64,000 bases of DNA from Rugosimonospora africana (GTDB taxonomy: Bacteria > Actinomycetota > Actinomycetes > Mycobacteriales > Micromonosporaceae): positions 99,687 to 163,686 of the forward strand of contig NZ_BONZ01000036.1 in NCBI RefSeq assembly GCF_016862975.1. The letters run 5' to 3'. The translations under genes were made by a program, and so were the position numbers. Shown piece after piece: positions 24,392-33,900 of this stretch. The notes under the pieces are model-generated. The model was given only the letters and a program-made list of their open reading frames with translations, searched no databases and had not been told where the DNA came from. Every line of letters starts with the position of its first letter. Position 1 is the first letter of the stretch.

Positions 24392-27003
24392 GCGCCGCGA
24401 CGCCCGGCGCGCCGGCCGGTGACGGGCTGCCCGACGGCGTACCGGACCTCGGCGACGTCGCCGGAGACTGGGTCGACGCCGCCGACCTCGCACACCTGCC
24501 GTCCCTGCGTAACCAGTGCGGCCAGGCACACGTGAACGGCGATCTGACCTCGCTGTCCTGGCTCGCCGCGCCGCCGTACTCCTGGGGATACCACAGCGGG
24601 AGGCTGCGCGTGGACGGCGCGGTACCCGACGCGCAGCGGTACCGCTGGAAGCCCTGGGGTGTCCAGCGCGAGCACACCTCGGGCGGCGTACGGCTGCGTA
24701 CCGACACCCGGATGGTGCTCGGTCGCGACCTGGTGCTGTGGCAGGTCGAGGTGACCAACGGCGGCCCCCACCCGGTCGAGCTCAGCGTCTCGCAGGACCT
24801 CTTCGCCATGCTGGCGCACACCGAGACCGGCTGGGGCTGGCTGTACGACGTGCCGTGGACGGCCGGCAACTACCACGACTTCATGACCCTCGAACGGATC
24901 CGGGCCGGCGCCCCCTACCTGCTCGGCCACGGTACCCGGCGCCTGCGCCTGGGCAGGCCCCGGCTACCCGGTATCCAGCGGGACGCGGGCACCGAGGCGA
25001 TGTCCCTGGAGTACGAGCTGCCCCGGCACGTCAGCCAGGACACCGTGTACCCCCACCGGAGTTCTGCGACGGCGACCGTACGCGGCCTCCGTTACCGGGA
25101 CATCGACCTGGTGCCCGACGAGGTCGTACTGGAGCCGTCGAGCGAGGTGGCCGCGGGCGACATCGAGTTGAGCGCGGGCAGCGCGCTGCGGTTCGAGCTG
25201 CGGCTGGACGCCGCGGACCAGACCGGCATCGTGCTGACCCACGGCAACCATCCCGACTCGTTGCAGGTCGGTGTCGACGCGGGCCGGTTGTGGTTCGGGA
25301 TCGCGGGTACCCGGGAGAGCGTCGAGCGGGACATCGCCGTCGGGCGCTGGTACACGGTCGCGGTCGCCCTTGGCGACGAGCGGGTGGCGCTTCTTCTGGA
25401 CGACGAACAGGTCGCGGTGACCGGGGACTGGACGGACTCGCCGCGCTGGAAGGCCCTCTGCGACCGGACCGGAGTGTCCATCGCGGACAGTCTGTCGCCG
25501 GCCCGTGCCGCGTACGCGTTCGACACGCCGCCCGACGCCGTCGAGGAGTTGGGTGCCGGGGCACGGGCCACCTGGAATCTCGCGATCGAGCCGGGCGACA
25601 GCCGGCGTTTCGGCGTCGTCTGCGCGTACGGCACCGACGCGGTCGACGTCGCCGCCGAGGCGGCACGGGCGGCGGCTGGCTTCCCGGCCGCGCTGGCCCG
25701 CACGGAACACGGGTACCGCGCGCTGTGGCGGGCGATGTTCACTCCAGGCAACGGCGAGTTCAGCGGCCACCTGCCGGCGTTGCGGGCCGCCGATCCTGGC
25801 ATCGCCCGGTCCTACTACATGGGCGCCCTGCTGGCGCTCTACCTGCGCAATACCCGGATCAGCGACGCCGGCCCGATCTTCCTGACCGGCGGTCCGAGGC
25901 TCGGCCCGACCACCACGTACTTCTGGGATCACGCCGAGTGGAGCCGGCTGTACGCGCTGCTCGACCCGGCCGGTCTGCGTTCGTGGCTGCTGCGGGCGCT
26001 CAGCGGGCCGTACGGCGCCTCGTTCGGCTTCGACACCCGCAACGGCGGCCCGCTGGGCAACGCGTACGCGGCCACTGACTACGCCCTCTTCCGCCTCGCC
26101 GAGCACTACGTCTGTGTCACCGGTGACGTGTCGTTCCTGGACGAGCCGGCCGGTGGCCGCACCGTGCTGGAACACCTCGGCTCGCTCGCGCACGGCTGGC
26201 GGGGCAGGGGCGACGGAATCCCGGCCGACTTCGGTGCCGATCCCTGGCGGCTGCTGGAGTGCGTTCCCAACTACGTCAACGTGGTCGCCTCGTTCAACGC
26301 CGCGTATGCCGGCATGCTCCGCTCCTACGCCGGACTGCTGCGCCGCCTGGGACGTGACCGGGAGGCGAATACCGCCGACGGCGACGCGACCGCGATGAGC
26401 GCCGCCGTCCTCGACCTGTACGTGCCCGGTGGCCTGTGGCGGATCACGCATCCGTGGGGTACCGAGCCGATCGGCCACTGTCTCGACTTCGGCCTCGTCG
26501 CCGCGCACCTGCACACGGACCTCGACGAGCGGCAGCGTGGCGAGATGGTCGCCTTCGTCACCGACAAGCTGCTCGCGTCCACCTGGATGCGGGCCCTCAC
26601 GCCCGATGATCCGGCCGCGCCACTGTCCAACCGGCCGGACCACGGTGCCGCCGGCGCGTTCTGCGCCTGGCCCGGCGTCACCGCGTACGGGCTGGCAAAG
26701 CTCGGCCGGGCCGACCTGGCGGCCGGCCTGCTGAGCCGGGTACACGCCTCGGCGTCCGGCGGCCTGTGGGGTCAGGCGATGGAGATAATCGCCGGCCCGA
26801 ACGGAGAGTCGGTGCGGGTGGCCGAGGACGGAGTGTCCAACCGGGATTCCATCGGCGGGGTGGGCATCGCGGAGGCGGTGGTGTCCGGCCTGTTCGGCTT
26901 CGAGCCGTCGTTTGCCGGGCCGCCGATGGAGCTGCCGGACAGCATCGAGGTAACCGACTTCGGCCGGCTGTCGAACCTGAATGTCGGCCGGTGGCGGGGG
27001 TGA
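24388..27003 (+). CDS. Putative intracellular (alpha/alpha)6-barrel glycosidase with embedded lectin-like domain
   Basis: Last gene of the operon, translationally coupled to the permease, 871 residues with no signal peptide. The first third is a beta-sandwich (SWGYHSGRLRVDG, WKPWGVQREHTSGGVRLRTD, VELSVSQDLFAML). About residues 250-355 resemble a laminin-G/concanavalin fold (TGIVLTHGNHPDSLQVGVD, DIAVGRWYTVAVAL, LLLDDEQVAVTG), inserted into that part. The C-terminal half is rich in Trp/Tyr and acidic residues on alpha-helices (FWDHAEWSRLYALLDPAG, FGFDTRNGGPLGNAYAATDYA, NRPDHGAAGAFCAWPG), as in six-hairpin glycosidases. It probably finishes the breakdown of the imported oligosaccharide. I cannot assign a GH number with certainty. 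Confidence 0.75.
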   Translation: MSAATPGAPAGDGLPDGVPDLGDVAGDWVDAADLAHLPSLRNQCGQAHVNGDLTSLSWLAAPPYSWGYHSGRLRVDGAVPDAQRYRWKPWGVQREHTSGGVRLRTDTRMVLGRDLVLWQVEVTNGGPHPVELSVSQDLFAMLAHTETGWGWLYDVPWTAGNYHDFMTLERIRAGAPYLLGHGTRRLRLGRPRLPGIQRDAGTEAMSLEYELPRHVSQDTVYPHRSSATATVRGLRYRDIDLVPDEVVLEPSSEVAAGDIELSAGSALRFELRLDAADQTGIVLTHGNHPDSLQVGVDAGRLWFGIAGTRESVERDIAVGRWYTVAVALGDERVALLLDDEQVAVTGDWTDSPRWKALCDRTGVSIADSLSPARAAYAFDTPPDAVEELGAGARATWNLAIEPGDSRRFGVVCAYGTDAVDVAAEAARAAAGFPAALARTEHGYRALWRAMFTPGNGEFSGHLPALRAADPGIARSYYMGALLALYLRNTRISDAGPIFLTGGPRLGPTTTYFWDHAEWSRLYALLDPAGLRSWLLRALSGPYGASFGFDTRNGGPLGNAYAATDYALFRLAEHYVCVTGDVSFLDEPAGGRTVLEHLGSLAHGWRGRGDGIPADFGADPWRLLECVPNYVNVVASFNAAYAGMLRSYAGLLRRLGRDREANTADGDATAMSAAVLDLYVPGGLWRITHPWGTEPIGHCLDFGLVAAHLHTDLDERQRGEMVAFVTDKLLASTWMRALTPDDPAAPLSNRPDHGAAGAFCAWPGVTAYGLAKLGRADLAAGLLSRVHASASGGLWGQAMEIIAGPNGESVRVAEDGVSNRDSIGGVGIAEAVVSGLFGFEPSFAGPPMELPDSIEVTDFGRLSNLNVGRWRG

Positions 27004-27016
27004 GGGCGCCGGGGCT

Positions 27017-27745
27017 CTAGCCTTCTGGCAGGATCCGGTACCAGCGCGACGGGTCGCCCGGTGCCGGGCAGAAGTCGTACCGGGTCCCGCCGTCGCGCAC
27101 CGCGACCAGGCTCGCCGACGTGGACGCGTAGTCCCGCTCGGCGACGGTGCGCCGGACCAGCAGCGCGCGGGGGTCGCCGGGGTCGAGCCCGTCGCCGTGG
27201 AGCAGCGTCACCCAGTCTCCCCAGAAGTCCACTGTGGACCCGGAGGCTCCGGCGGCGGGGTCGGCCGCCGATCCGAGCAACGGCAGGAAGTGCGCCACGA
27301 CCGGCTCGTCGACGAACCCCACCCCGCGGTTGACGATGACGTAGTCGCCGGGCGCGAGCGACTGGCTCACCAGATCGCGGCCGTCCCACGACCAGGCGCG
27401 CACCTCATCCGGCGTACCCCGGAGCAGGTGGAACCCGTCGTACCCGCTGGCGTCCGCCGGCACCCGGTCGCGCAGCGCGGACAGCGGCAGCGTGCCCCGG
27501 GTAGGGCGGTCGCCCTCGGCCGGGCGGGGCAGCCGCACTCCGTTGAGTACCGCGGAGACCCCCGGGCGGGACGGGTCGACCGCCAGCCACGTGCCGCCGG
27601 CCGTCCCGTCGCGGCCGCCGAGCAGCTCGTCACCCCAGTACCGGCCGGGAGGATCCCAGGCCCGGTCGACGAATTCGTCCCGGACCGCGGCGAGCAGCAG
27701 CGGCCAGGCGTTGCCCGGCGCGAACCTCAGCAGAACGGTGCACAT
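27017..27745 (-). CDS. NRDE (TANGO2-like) family protein
   Basis: Protein of 242 residues starting MCTVLLRFAPG, which is the conserved NRDE/TANGO2 opening with an exposed Cys2. RDEFVDRAWDPPGRYW matches the NRDE motif (the Asn replaced by Arg-Asp-Glu context), followed by DGTAGGTWLAVDPSRPGVSAVLNG and later HGDGLDPGDPRALLVRRTV. The N-terminal Cys resembles Ntn-hydrolases, but the family's activity is not established. It is convergent with the glycosidase gene with only 13 bases between stops. Confidence 0.85.
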   Translation of the reverse strand: MCTVLLRFAPGNAWPLLLAAVRDEFVDRAWDPPGRYWGDELLGGRDGTAGGTWLAVDPSRPGVSAVLNGVRLPRPAEGDRPTRGTLPLSALRDRVPADASGYDGFHLLRGTPDEVRAWSWDGRDLVSQSLAPGDYVIVNRGVGFVDEPVVAHFLPLLGSAADPAAGASGSTVDFWGDWVTLLHGDGLDPGDPRALLVRRTVAERDYASTSASLVAVRDGGTRYDFCPAPGDPSRWYRILPEG

Positions 27746-27809
27746 GTCGATCGAGCGTAGCGCGGCGGCCGTCCGGGGGCGGGCCCGGACGGCCGAGGCC
27801 GGCTGCGAG

Positions 27810-29900
27810 CTATCGGCTGTAGCTGAGCCACACTCCGGCGGGGCGCCGCTGCTGCGGACCGCGCCGCCCGTAGTCGCAGACGCCGGTGGGGAACGCCGAG
27901 CGCAGCTCCGCCTTCTGGGCGGCGGTGAACGCGACCGGGTACCCGGCGAAGTCCAGCGGGCGCAACGCGCAGCTGAGCACCGGCATGGCCAGCGGTTCGC
28001 CGGCGACCAGCCGGGTGTTCGACCCGACCGGGAACAGGCTCGCGCACTGGCCGGAACCGCCGTACGAGAGCCGTTCGCGCACCAGCGTGCCGTCGTCGCG
28101 GAAACAGCCGTCCGAGATGTCGGCCGGCCGGTCGGTCCTCACCTTCGCCGGCAGCGGGCGACCGGAGCGGTCCGCGTCGATCGCGGACAGCCAGCGGTCC
28201 ATCGCGGCCAACTCGTACACGCTCGCGGCGGCGGCCGTGGCCACACTGTTCTCGATGATGACCTGGTTGGCGGCGGTACCGGCGGCGGTCATCCGGGCCC
28301 GCATGACATACGACCACTCGGTGGTGTGGATGTCGTTGCCGAAGCCGGCCAGGTCGAGGTCGATGCGCTGGTCGATGACCGGGGTGCTGGCAAGGCCCAG
28401 GCCGCCGCTGTTGACCACGTCGTCCCGGTAGGAGGCGGCCAGCGCCTTCGGGTCGGCCGAGGAGCGCTGGGGCACCGGCTTGCCGGTGTAGTCGAAGCCG
28501 CCGATGCCCGCGTTGAGGTCGGCGAACTGCTGTGCGCTGATCTGGCCGTCCCGCAGGGCCTGCAGCCCGTACTGGACGCCCACGTTGTCCACCGGGCTGC
28601 GGGCGAAGCCGGTGCGGGGGTCGCGGCCGAGCTGGTTGACCAACTGTTCGGCGGCCGAGCACTTGACGCCGCTCGGGTTGGTGACCGGGTTCCACCGCAG
28701 CGCGACCGGGATGGACGAGTCGCAGCTGTCGGTCGCGGTGATCCGGCTGGCGAACGTCGCGTCCCAGGACACGCAGCTGTCGTACGAGCGGAAGCCGGAC
28801 ACCGCCTGCCGCTGCGCCGGGGTGAAGCCGGCGCCACCGGCGGCGAAGTAGCGGTCCAGCAGCCGGCAGTCGGCGACCGGCCCGGTCGTGGTGAACGGGT
28901 CGGTGAACGACACCCCGGGCACGATCCCGTCGAGGATGCCGGGGTACTGGTCGGCGATGTCGTACTGCTGGATCGCGCCACCCGAGCCGCCCCAGCCGAT
29001 CGTGTGCGCGACCGGTCCGTACACCTCGATGAAGTGTTCCTTGACCATCATCGCCGCCTCGGCGGAGATGATGGTGCTGCAGTTGGTGTCCAGCACGTTG
29101 AGGGTCGACGACGCGACCGCGTACCCCTGTGCCAGGAACAGGTCATTGACCACGCCGCCGGTCGACGTGCCCTGGTGGAAGCCGCCGTCGCAGCCGCCGC
29201 CGAAGGTGTAGACCAGCCGCCGGTTCCAGCTCTGGTCAGGGCTCCACGGCACCGGGGCGGTCCCGTCGTAGAGGGCCGCGATCTGGTACACGGCGCGGTC
29301 GATGGTGCCCTGCTCCAACCGGACGACGTACGGCACCGCGTGCCCGTTCACCTGTGCGCTGGCAAGGTCCGCCGGGCGTGAGGCCGGATCGGCGAGCGGG
29401 ACGAATGAGCCCGCCGTCGTCTTGTAGAGATACGAGACCTGGGTCGGGACCGCGCAGGCCGGCGGGTCGGCCGGCGGGAGCCCGAAGGACGGGGTCTGGC
29501 AGATGTACGGCAGCTGCTGGCTGCCGGAGAAGACCGGGCCGTTGACGCTGTGGTTGTCCACGGTCAGGTCGGCCCGCTGCCGGCCGCGGGTCGCGGTGAT
29601 CCGGTGCCGGCCGCCGGCCATGCCGGTGACCAGGGCCAGCCAGGAGCCGTCCGGCTGGGCGTGGGCGACGGTGGCGCTCGGGTGCCCGTCGACGGCCAGC
29701 TTCGGCGTCCCACCCGAGCCGCTGACCCGGACGAGGACATCGCCGCCGCTGACCAGCGCGGGTCGCGGATTCGACACCGGCGTGACGGACAGCCGCGCGT
29801 CGTGTGACCGGTCGGCGCCGGCATAGCCGGGCGCGGCGGGTCCGATCAGGACAATGGCGGACAGGGCGGAAACGGCGATAGCTCCGGCGGTTCGTCTCAT
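27810..29900 (-). CDS. Secreted DUF6351-type alpha/beta hydrolase
   Basis: Secreted protein of 696 residues. The ATG at 29900 gives a signal peptide (MRRTAGAIAVSALSAIVLIG). An Ig-like domain follows (RPALVSGGDVLVRVSGSG, AGGRHRITATRGRQRADLTV). The hydrolase domain shows VYTFGGGCDGGFHQG, the nucleophile elbow GWGGSGGAIQQYDIAD, and PGILDGIVPGVSFTDP, all characteristic of the DUF6351 group related to tannase/feruloyl-esterase hydrolases. Paired cysteines (DTNCSTI, CRLLDRY, SYDSCVSWD, DSCDSS) suggest disulfides. Substrate is unknown; an ester or polymer-degrading role is inference. Confidence 0.82.
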   Translation of the reverse strand: MRRTAGAIAVSALSAIVLIGPAAPGYAGADRSHDARLSVTPVSNPRPALVSGGDVLVRVSGSGGTPKLAVDGHPSATVAHAQPDGSWLALVTGMAGGRHRITATRGRQRADLTVDNHSVNGPVFSGSQQLPYICQTPSFGLPPADPPACAVPTQVSYLYKTTAGSFVPLADPASRPADLASAQVNGHAVPYVVRLEQGTIDRAVYQIAALYDGTAPVPWSPDQSWNRRLVYTFGGGCDGGFHQGTSTGGVVNDLFLAQGYAVASSTLNVLDTNCSTIISAEAAMMVKEHFIEVYGPVAHTIGWGGSGGAIQQYDIADQYPGILDGIVPGVSFTDPFTTTGPVADCRLLDRYFAAGGAGFTPAQRQAVSGFRSYDSCVSWDATFASRITATDSCDSSIPVALRWNPVTNPSGVKCSAAEQLVNQLGRDPRTGFARSPVDNVGVQYGLQALRDGQISAQQFADLNAGIGGFDYTGKPVPQRSSADPKALAASYRDDVVNSGGLGLASTPVIDQRIDLDLAGFGNDIHTTEWSYVMRARMTAAGTAANQVIIENSVATAAAASVYELAAMDRWLSAIDADRSGRPLPAKVRTDRPADISDGCFRDDGTLVRERLSYGGSGQCASLFPVGSNTRLVAGEPLAMPVLSCALRPLDFAGYPVAFTAAQKAELRSAFPTGVCDYGRRGPQQRRPAGVWLSYSR

Positions 29901-30104
29901 GGAGGCCCCCTCGCGAGTCGCTCTCGTGGGAACCCTACGACCGGGTAACAGCCCTGTCGAGATCGTCGTGCCGGTCAATGTGCGCGGGCGGCGGAAGTGG
30001 CGCCAGCGGCGCCAGCGGCCAACCCGGCGACAGCGGCGACCCCGGGGTAAGGTCGCCGCTGTCCGTCCAGTGTGGAGTATGTCGGGGTATGGCGGTATCG
30101 CGGT

Positions 30105-30629
30105 TCAGCGCCGCCGGATGAGGTCCGCGATCGCCGCGTACGCGCTCCGGGTCGAGCCTCGGTCGCCCGCATCGGCGGTGAAGTCGATGTCACCGCGCCG
30201 GGTCTTGATGACCAGCCGGCCGCCCGCGCCGCCCGCGCTGGTCGCGCCGCCCGCGCCGCCCGCGCTGGTCGCGCCGCCCGTGCCGCCCGCGCCGCCCGGG
30301 CTGGTCGCGCCGCCTGTGCTGGTCGGGCGGTCCCGCGGACGCGGCACGTTGCTCCGGATCAGCGTCTCGTCGAGGCCGCCCGCGGGGCCCTGCTGCCCGG
30401 TCACGCTGACGATCTCCGACACCGCGAACCTGTCCACCACCACCCGGTGCCCGATGCCCAGCTTTTCCCGCCCGATCGCGATGAAGGTGGGGGCGACCCA
30501 CAGCACCGCCCGGGTACGCGAGGTTCCGCGGGAGGCGTTCAACCCGGAGCTGAACCCCTCGAACGATTCGAGGTTGTCAGCTACCTCGGGCCACATCTCG
30601 GACATCACGTCAACGACCCGCCTCGGCAC
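30105..30629 (-). CDS. Hypothetical PH-like protein with Gly-rich repeat insertion (174 aa)
   Basis: I do not recognise a named family. Residues 15-90 form a small beta-rich domain (SRTRAVLWVAPTFIAIGREK, HRVVVDRFAVSEIVSV) resembling bacterial PH-like domains that act as membrane-associated modules. Next is a low-complexity run of GGATSAGGAGG-type repeats, then a final beta strand and helix (RLVIKTRRGDIDFTAD, SAYAAIADLIRR) that completes the fold. The Gly-rich run thus looks like an expansion inside a loop. Start is GTG with GGAGG six bases upstream. No signal peptide. Upstream lies an AfsR-type heptamer repeat. Confidence 0.65.
   Translation of the reverse strand: MPRRVVDVMSEMWPEVADNLESFEGFSSGLNASRGTSRTRAVLWVAPTFIAIGREKLGIGHRVVVDRFAVSEIVSVTGQQGPAGGLDETLIRSNVPRPRDRPTSTGGATSPGGAGGTGGATSAGGAGGATSAGGAGGRLVIKTRRGDIDFTADAGDRGSTRSAYAAIADLIRRR
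30218..30327. repeat. In-gene Gly/Ala-coding tandem repeat
   Basis: Units built from GCCGCCCGC and CTGGTCGC alternate with steps of 27, 36 and 18 bases, all multiples of nine, so the frame of the host gene is kept. The encoded peptide is GGATSAGGAG repeated with variation. Length is likely to vary among strains. Confidence 0.75.
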
Positions 30630-30975
30630 TACCCACCTCCGGTTCCCCCGGTGCGCCCATTACTCAGCGTGGGCCGGGGGAGCGGGCGCGGCAATCGTCG
30701 GATTGTCGTGACCCCGCCCCGGAAGGCTCGATCCGTGCACCGGCACACGCGCCGGCCAGGCCCGTTCGGCCGACACCACCGGCGGATCAGCCCGGTGGTA
30801 TTCGGCCACGCAGATGTCTCCGGGACACGGTGAGCCAGCGCCTCAACCTTTCCTCAACCTCACTCCCGAAGCATGGATCGCGCGTCAACGGAGGGGGGAG
30901 GAAGTTCCGGTCGGACGAGGCAAGGGCGAGTCGGACTCGCCGAACCCGTCCGGGACGCCCGGCCCGACGCACACC
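30630..30975. other. 346-base intergenic region carrying a SARP-type direct repeat
   Basis: No convincing gene. The region separates the stop of the afsR-like gene from the start of the Gly-rich protein gene on the same strand. At 30843-30860 it holds two perfect TCAACCT heptamers separated by four bases, described separately. The rest is featureless GC-rich DNA. Confidence 0.45.
30843..30860. promoter_or_regulatory. Perfect heptamer direct repeat, SARP-type binding site
   Basis: TCAACCT (30843-30849), four bases TTCC, then TCAACCT (30854-30860): an 11-bp period, which is the spacing recognised by OmpR-like winged-helix domains of SARP regulators. A similar pair lies upstream of the afsR-like gene itself. 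Confidence 0.6.
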
Positions 30976-33900
30976 TCAGCTGGAGCGCCGCTGTAGTCGA
31001 GCCCCCCTCCGGATCGGGGTGGCACCCGGTACCCGGTACGTGCGCGCGGTACCCAGCCGGCCACCGGCCCACCGGTAGATCCGGTTGGCCCGATGGCTGA
31101 ACGCCGCCGCCCGTACCGGGTCACGACCGGTCCGGTACGACGCGGCGAGCACGGTCAGCGCGTACCCGATGAGCAGCCGGTACCCGGCCGTCCGGCCGTG
31201 CGCGATGGCCTGGTTGGCGCTCTGCCGCGCATCGTCGAGGTGACCGAGTCCGATGTGGACGGCCGCGATGCCGATCAGCGCCTCGGTCTGGCCGCGCCGG
31301 TCGCCGGTCGTACGGGCCAGCTCCAGAGCCTGTCCGTGGGACTGGGCGGCCGCCTCGCCGTCGAGGAGCAGGCGGTAGATGGCGCCGAGCGTGTTCAGTG
31401 CCAGCGCCTCGATCCGGCGACCGCCGATCTCCCTGGCCAGCTCGAGTGCCGCGTGTGCCTGCCGCCGGGCCTCCGGGAACCGGCCCGCGTCGCAGTGCAC
31501 CGCGGCGATGGTGAGCAGCGCGCTGGCCTCGTCGGCCCGGTTGCCGATCGTGCGGACCACGCCGACGGCCTTGGTGGAGTACCTCAGCGCGAGGTCCGGG
31601 CGGCCCAGGTCGTGATAGATCGAGCCGAGGTTGAGCAGGGCGTTGGCCTCGGGGCCCAGGCTGCCCAGCTGTTCGTGCAGGCGCAGCGCCTCGTGCAGGT
31701 ACCCGGCGGCCCGATCCAGCGAGCCGATCTCCCACTCGACGTTGCCCAGGTTGCTCAGTGCGACGGCCAGCCCGACGGGGCGGTCGGCGGCCCGGTGCGC
31801 GGCCAGCGATGCCTGGTAGTTCTCGCTGGCCTGCCGCAGTTCGCCGCGCTCGACCTGGACGCTGGCCAGGTTGCAGAGGGTGCTCGCCTGGCCGGCGTGC
31901 CACCCGCCGTCCAGCGACAGCTTGGAGGCCATCCGGTAGCCGTCGACGGCCTCCGGGTACCGCCCGACGCTCCAGTTCAGGTCGGCGGTGCTCAACCAGG
32001 CCGACGCCTGCGCGGTCACGTCGTCCTCGGACTCGGCGGCCACCAGCCCGGCGCGCGCGGCGCTCAACCACTCCGGCGCGCACCGGCGCAGCCAGAAGTA
32101 GCCGCGCAGGGCGTCGGCGAGCCGCCAGGCCGGGCGGTGCGGGCCGTGTTGCGAGGCGTGTTCGACCAGCGCGACGAGGTTCTGCCGCTCGGCGTCCAGC
32201 CAGGCCAGCGCGACACCGTGCGCAGCGAACGACCAGTCTGGGTCGTGGCGCGGCGCCAGACGCGCCGAGCCGGACTGGTCGGCCCCGGGACCGGCCAGCT
32301 CGGACAGCCGCACCATCTGCGGGTACAGCAGGTCCGCGGCCGAGTTCACGCGGGCGAAGACGTGGTCGAGCACCCGCCGCAGCGCCGCCTCCCGCACCGC
32401 GGGCGGGTCCTGCCGCTCCGCCCGCTCGCCGGAGAGCAACCGCACCAGATCGTGCATCCGGTACCGGCCGCCCGCACCGCCCTCGACCAGGTGAGCCTCG
32501 ACGAGGACGTCCAGCGCCGGATCCGCCGGGGCGTCGAGGAGCACACCGGCGACTTCGGCGGTGAAGTCCGGCCCGGGGAAGTCGCCGAGCCGGCGGAACA
32601 GCTCCTGCGCCACCGGGTCGAGCGCCGCGTACGACAGCTCCAGCGCCCCGCGAACCGCCGACTCCTGGTCGTTGCTCACCTGTAGCGCGTCGAGCCGGTT
32701 GCCGGCGGCCAGTTCGGCGGCGTAGTCGGCCAGGCCGCGAGCCGGTGCGCCGGCCAGGTTCGCGGCGGTGATCCGCAGCGCCAGCGGCAGGAACGCGCAC
32801 AGTTCGGCGAGCCGGTCGACCGCCGCCGGCTCCGCCCGCACCCGCCGCTCACCGAGGACCGAGGCCATCAGGGTACGGGCGGCGTCGAGGGCCAGCACGT
32901 CGACCGTCAGCCGTTGGCCTCCGTCCCGAACCGTCAGGCCGCGCAACTGGTTGCGACTGGTGACCAGGACGGCGCAGCCGGGGCTGCCGGGCAACAGCGG
33001 CCGTACCTGGTCGACCCGGTGGGCGTCGTCTAGCACCACCAGGGCCCGCCGCCCGGCCAGCAGGCTGCGGTACATCGCCGCGGCCTCGCCCTCGTCCAGC
33101 GGTATCCGGTCCGGGGCAACGCCCAGCGCGCGCAGGAACTGAGCCAGCGCGACGATCGGTGGCATCGGCGGCCCGCCGGCGAAGCCGCGCAGATTGACGA
33201 ACAGCTGCCCGTCCGGGAACCGGTCGGCGACCCGGTGCGCCCAGTGCACGGCCAGACTGGTCTTTCCGACGCCGGCACATCCCTCGACGGCGATGAGCAA
33301 CCGGCCCGGTCCCGGTCGGTCGGTCTCGGTCGCGAGGGCCGCGTCGAGCGCGTCGAGTTCACTGCCGCGTCCGGTGAAGTCGCCGATCGCCGCGGGAAGT
33401 TGGCGGGGCGTCGGGAAGACCGGCGGCGCCGCGGCCTCGGACACCGCGACCTTCGGCACCGCGACCTCGGGCACCGTGGGGGCCGGCCGAGCGGTCAACT
33501 CCGGGTCGTTGGTCAGGATGCGCCGGTGCAGCGCGATCAGTTCGGTGCCCGGGTCGAGACCGAGCTCATCGGCGAGCCGGCCCCGGGCCCGGGTGAACGC
33601 CCGCAACGCGTCGGCCTGCCGGCCACCCCGGTACAGGGCCAGCATGAGCTGCTGGGTCACCCGCTCGTCCAGCGGATGCGCCTCCGCCAGGTCGTGCAGT
33701 CCGGCCAGCAGTTCGGCGTGCCGGCCGCCGCGCAGGGCGAGGTCGTTGCGGCGCAGTTCGGCGGTGAGCCGCTCGTCCTGCAGCGCGTGGCGCAGGTTTG
33801 CCAGCCACGGGCAGTCGGTGTCGGCGAACGCGGGTCCCCGCCACAGCGCCAGTGCCTCGGTCAGGGTCGCCTCGGCCCGGCCGGCGTCCGCCGACTGGGC

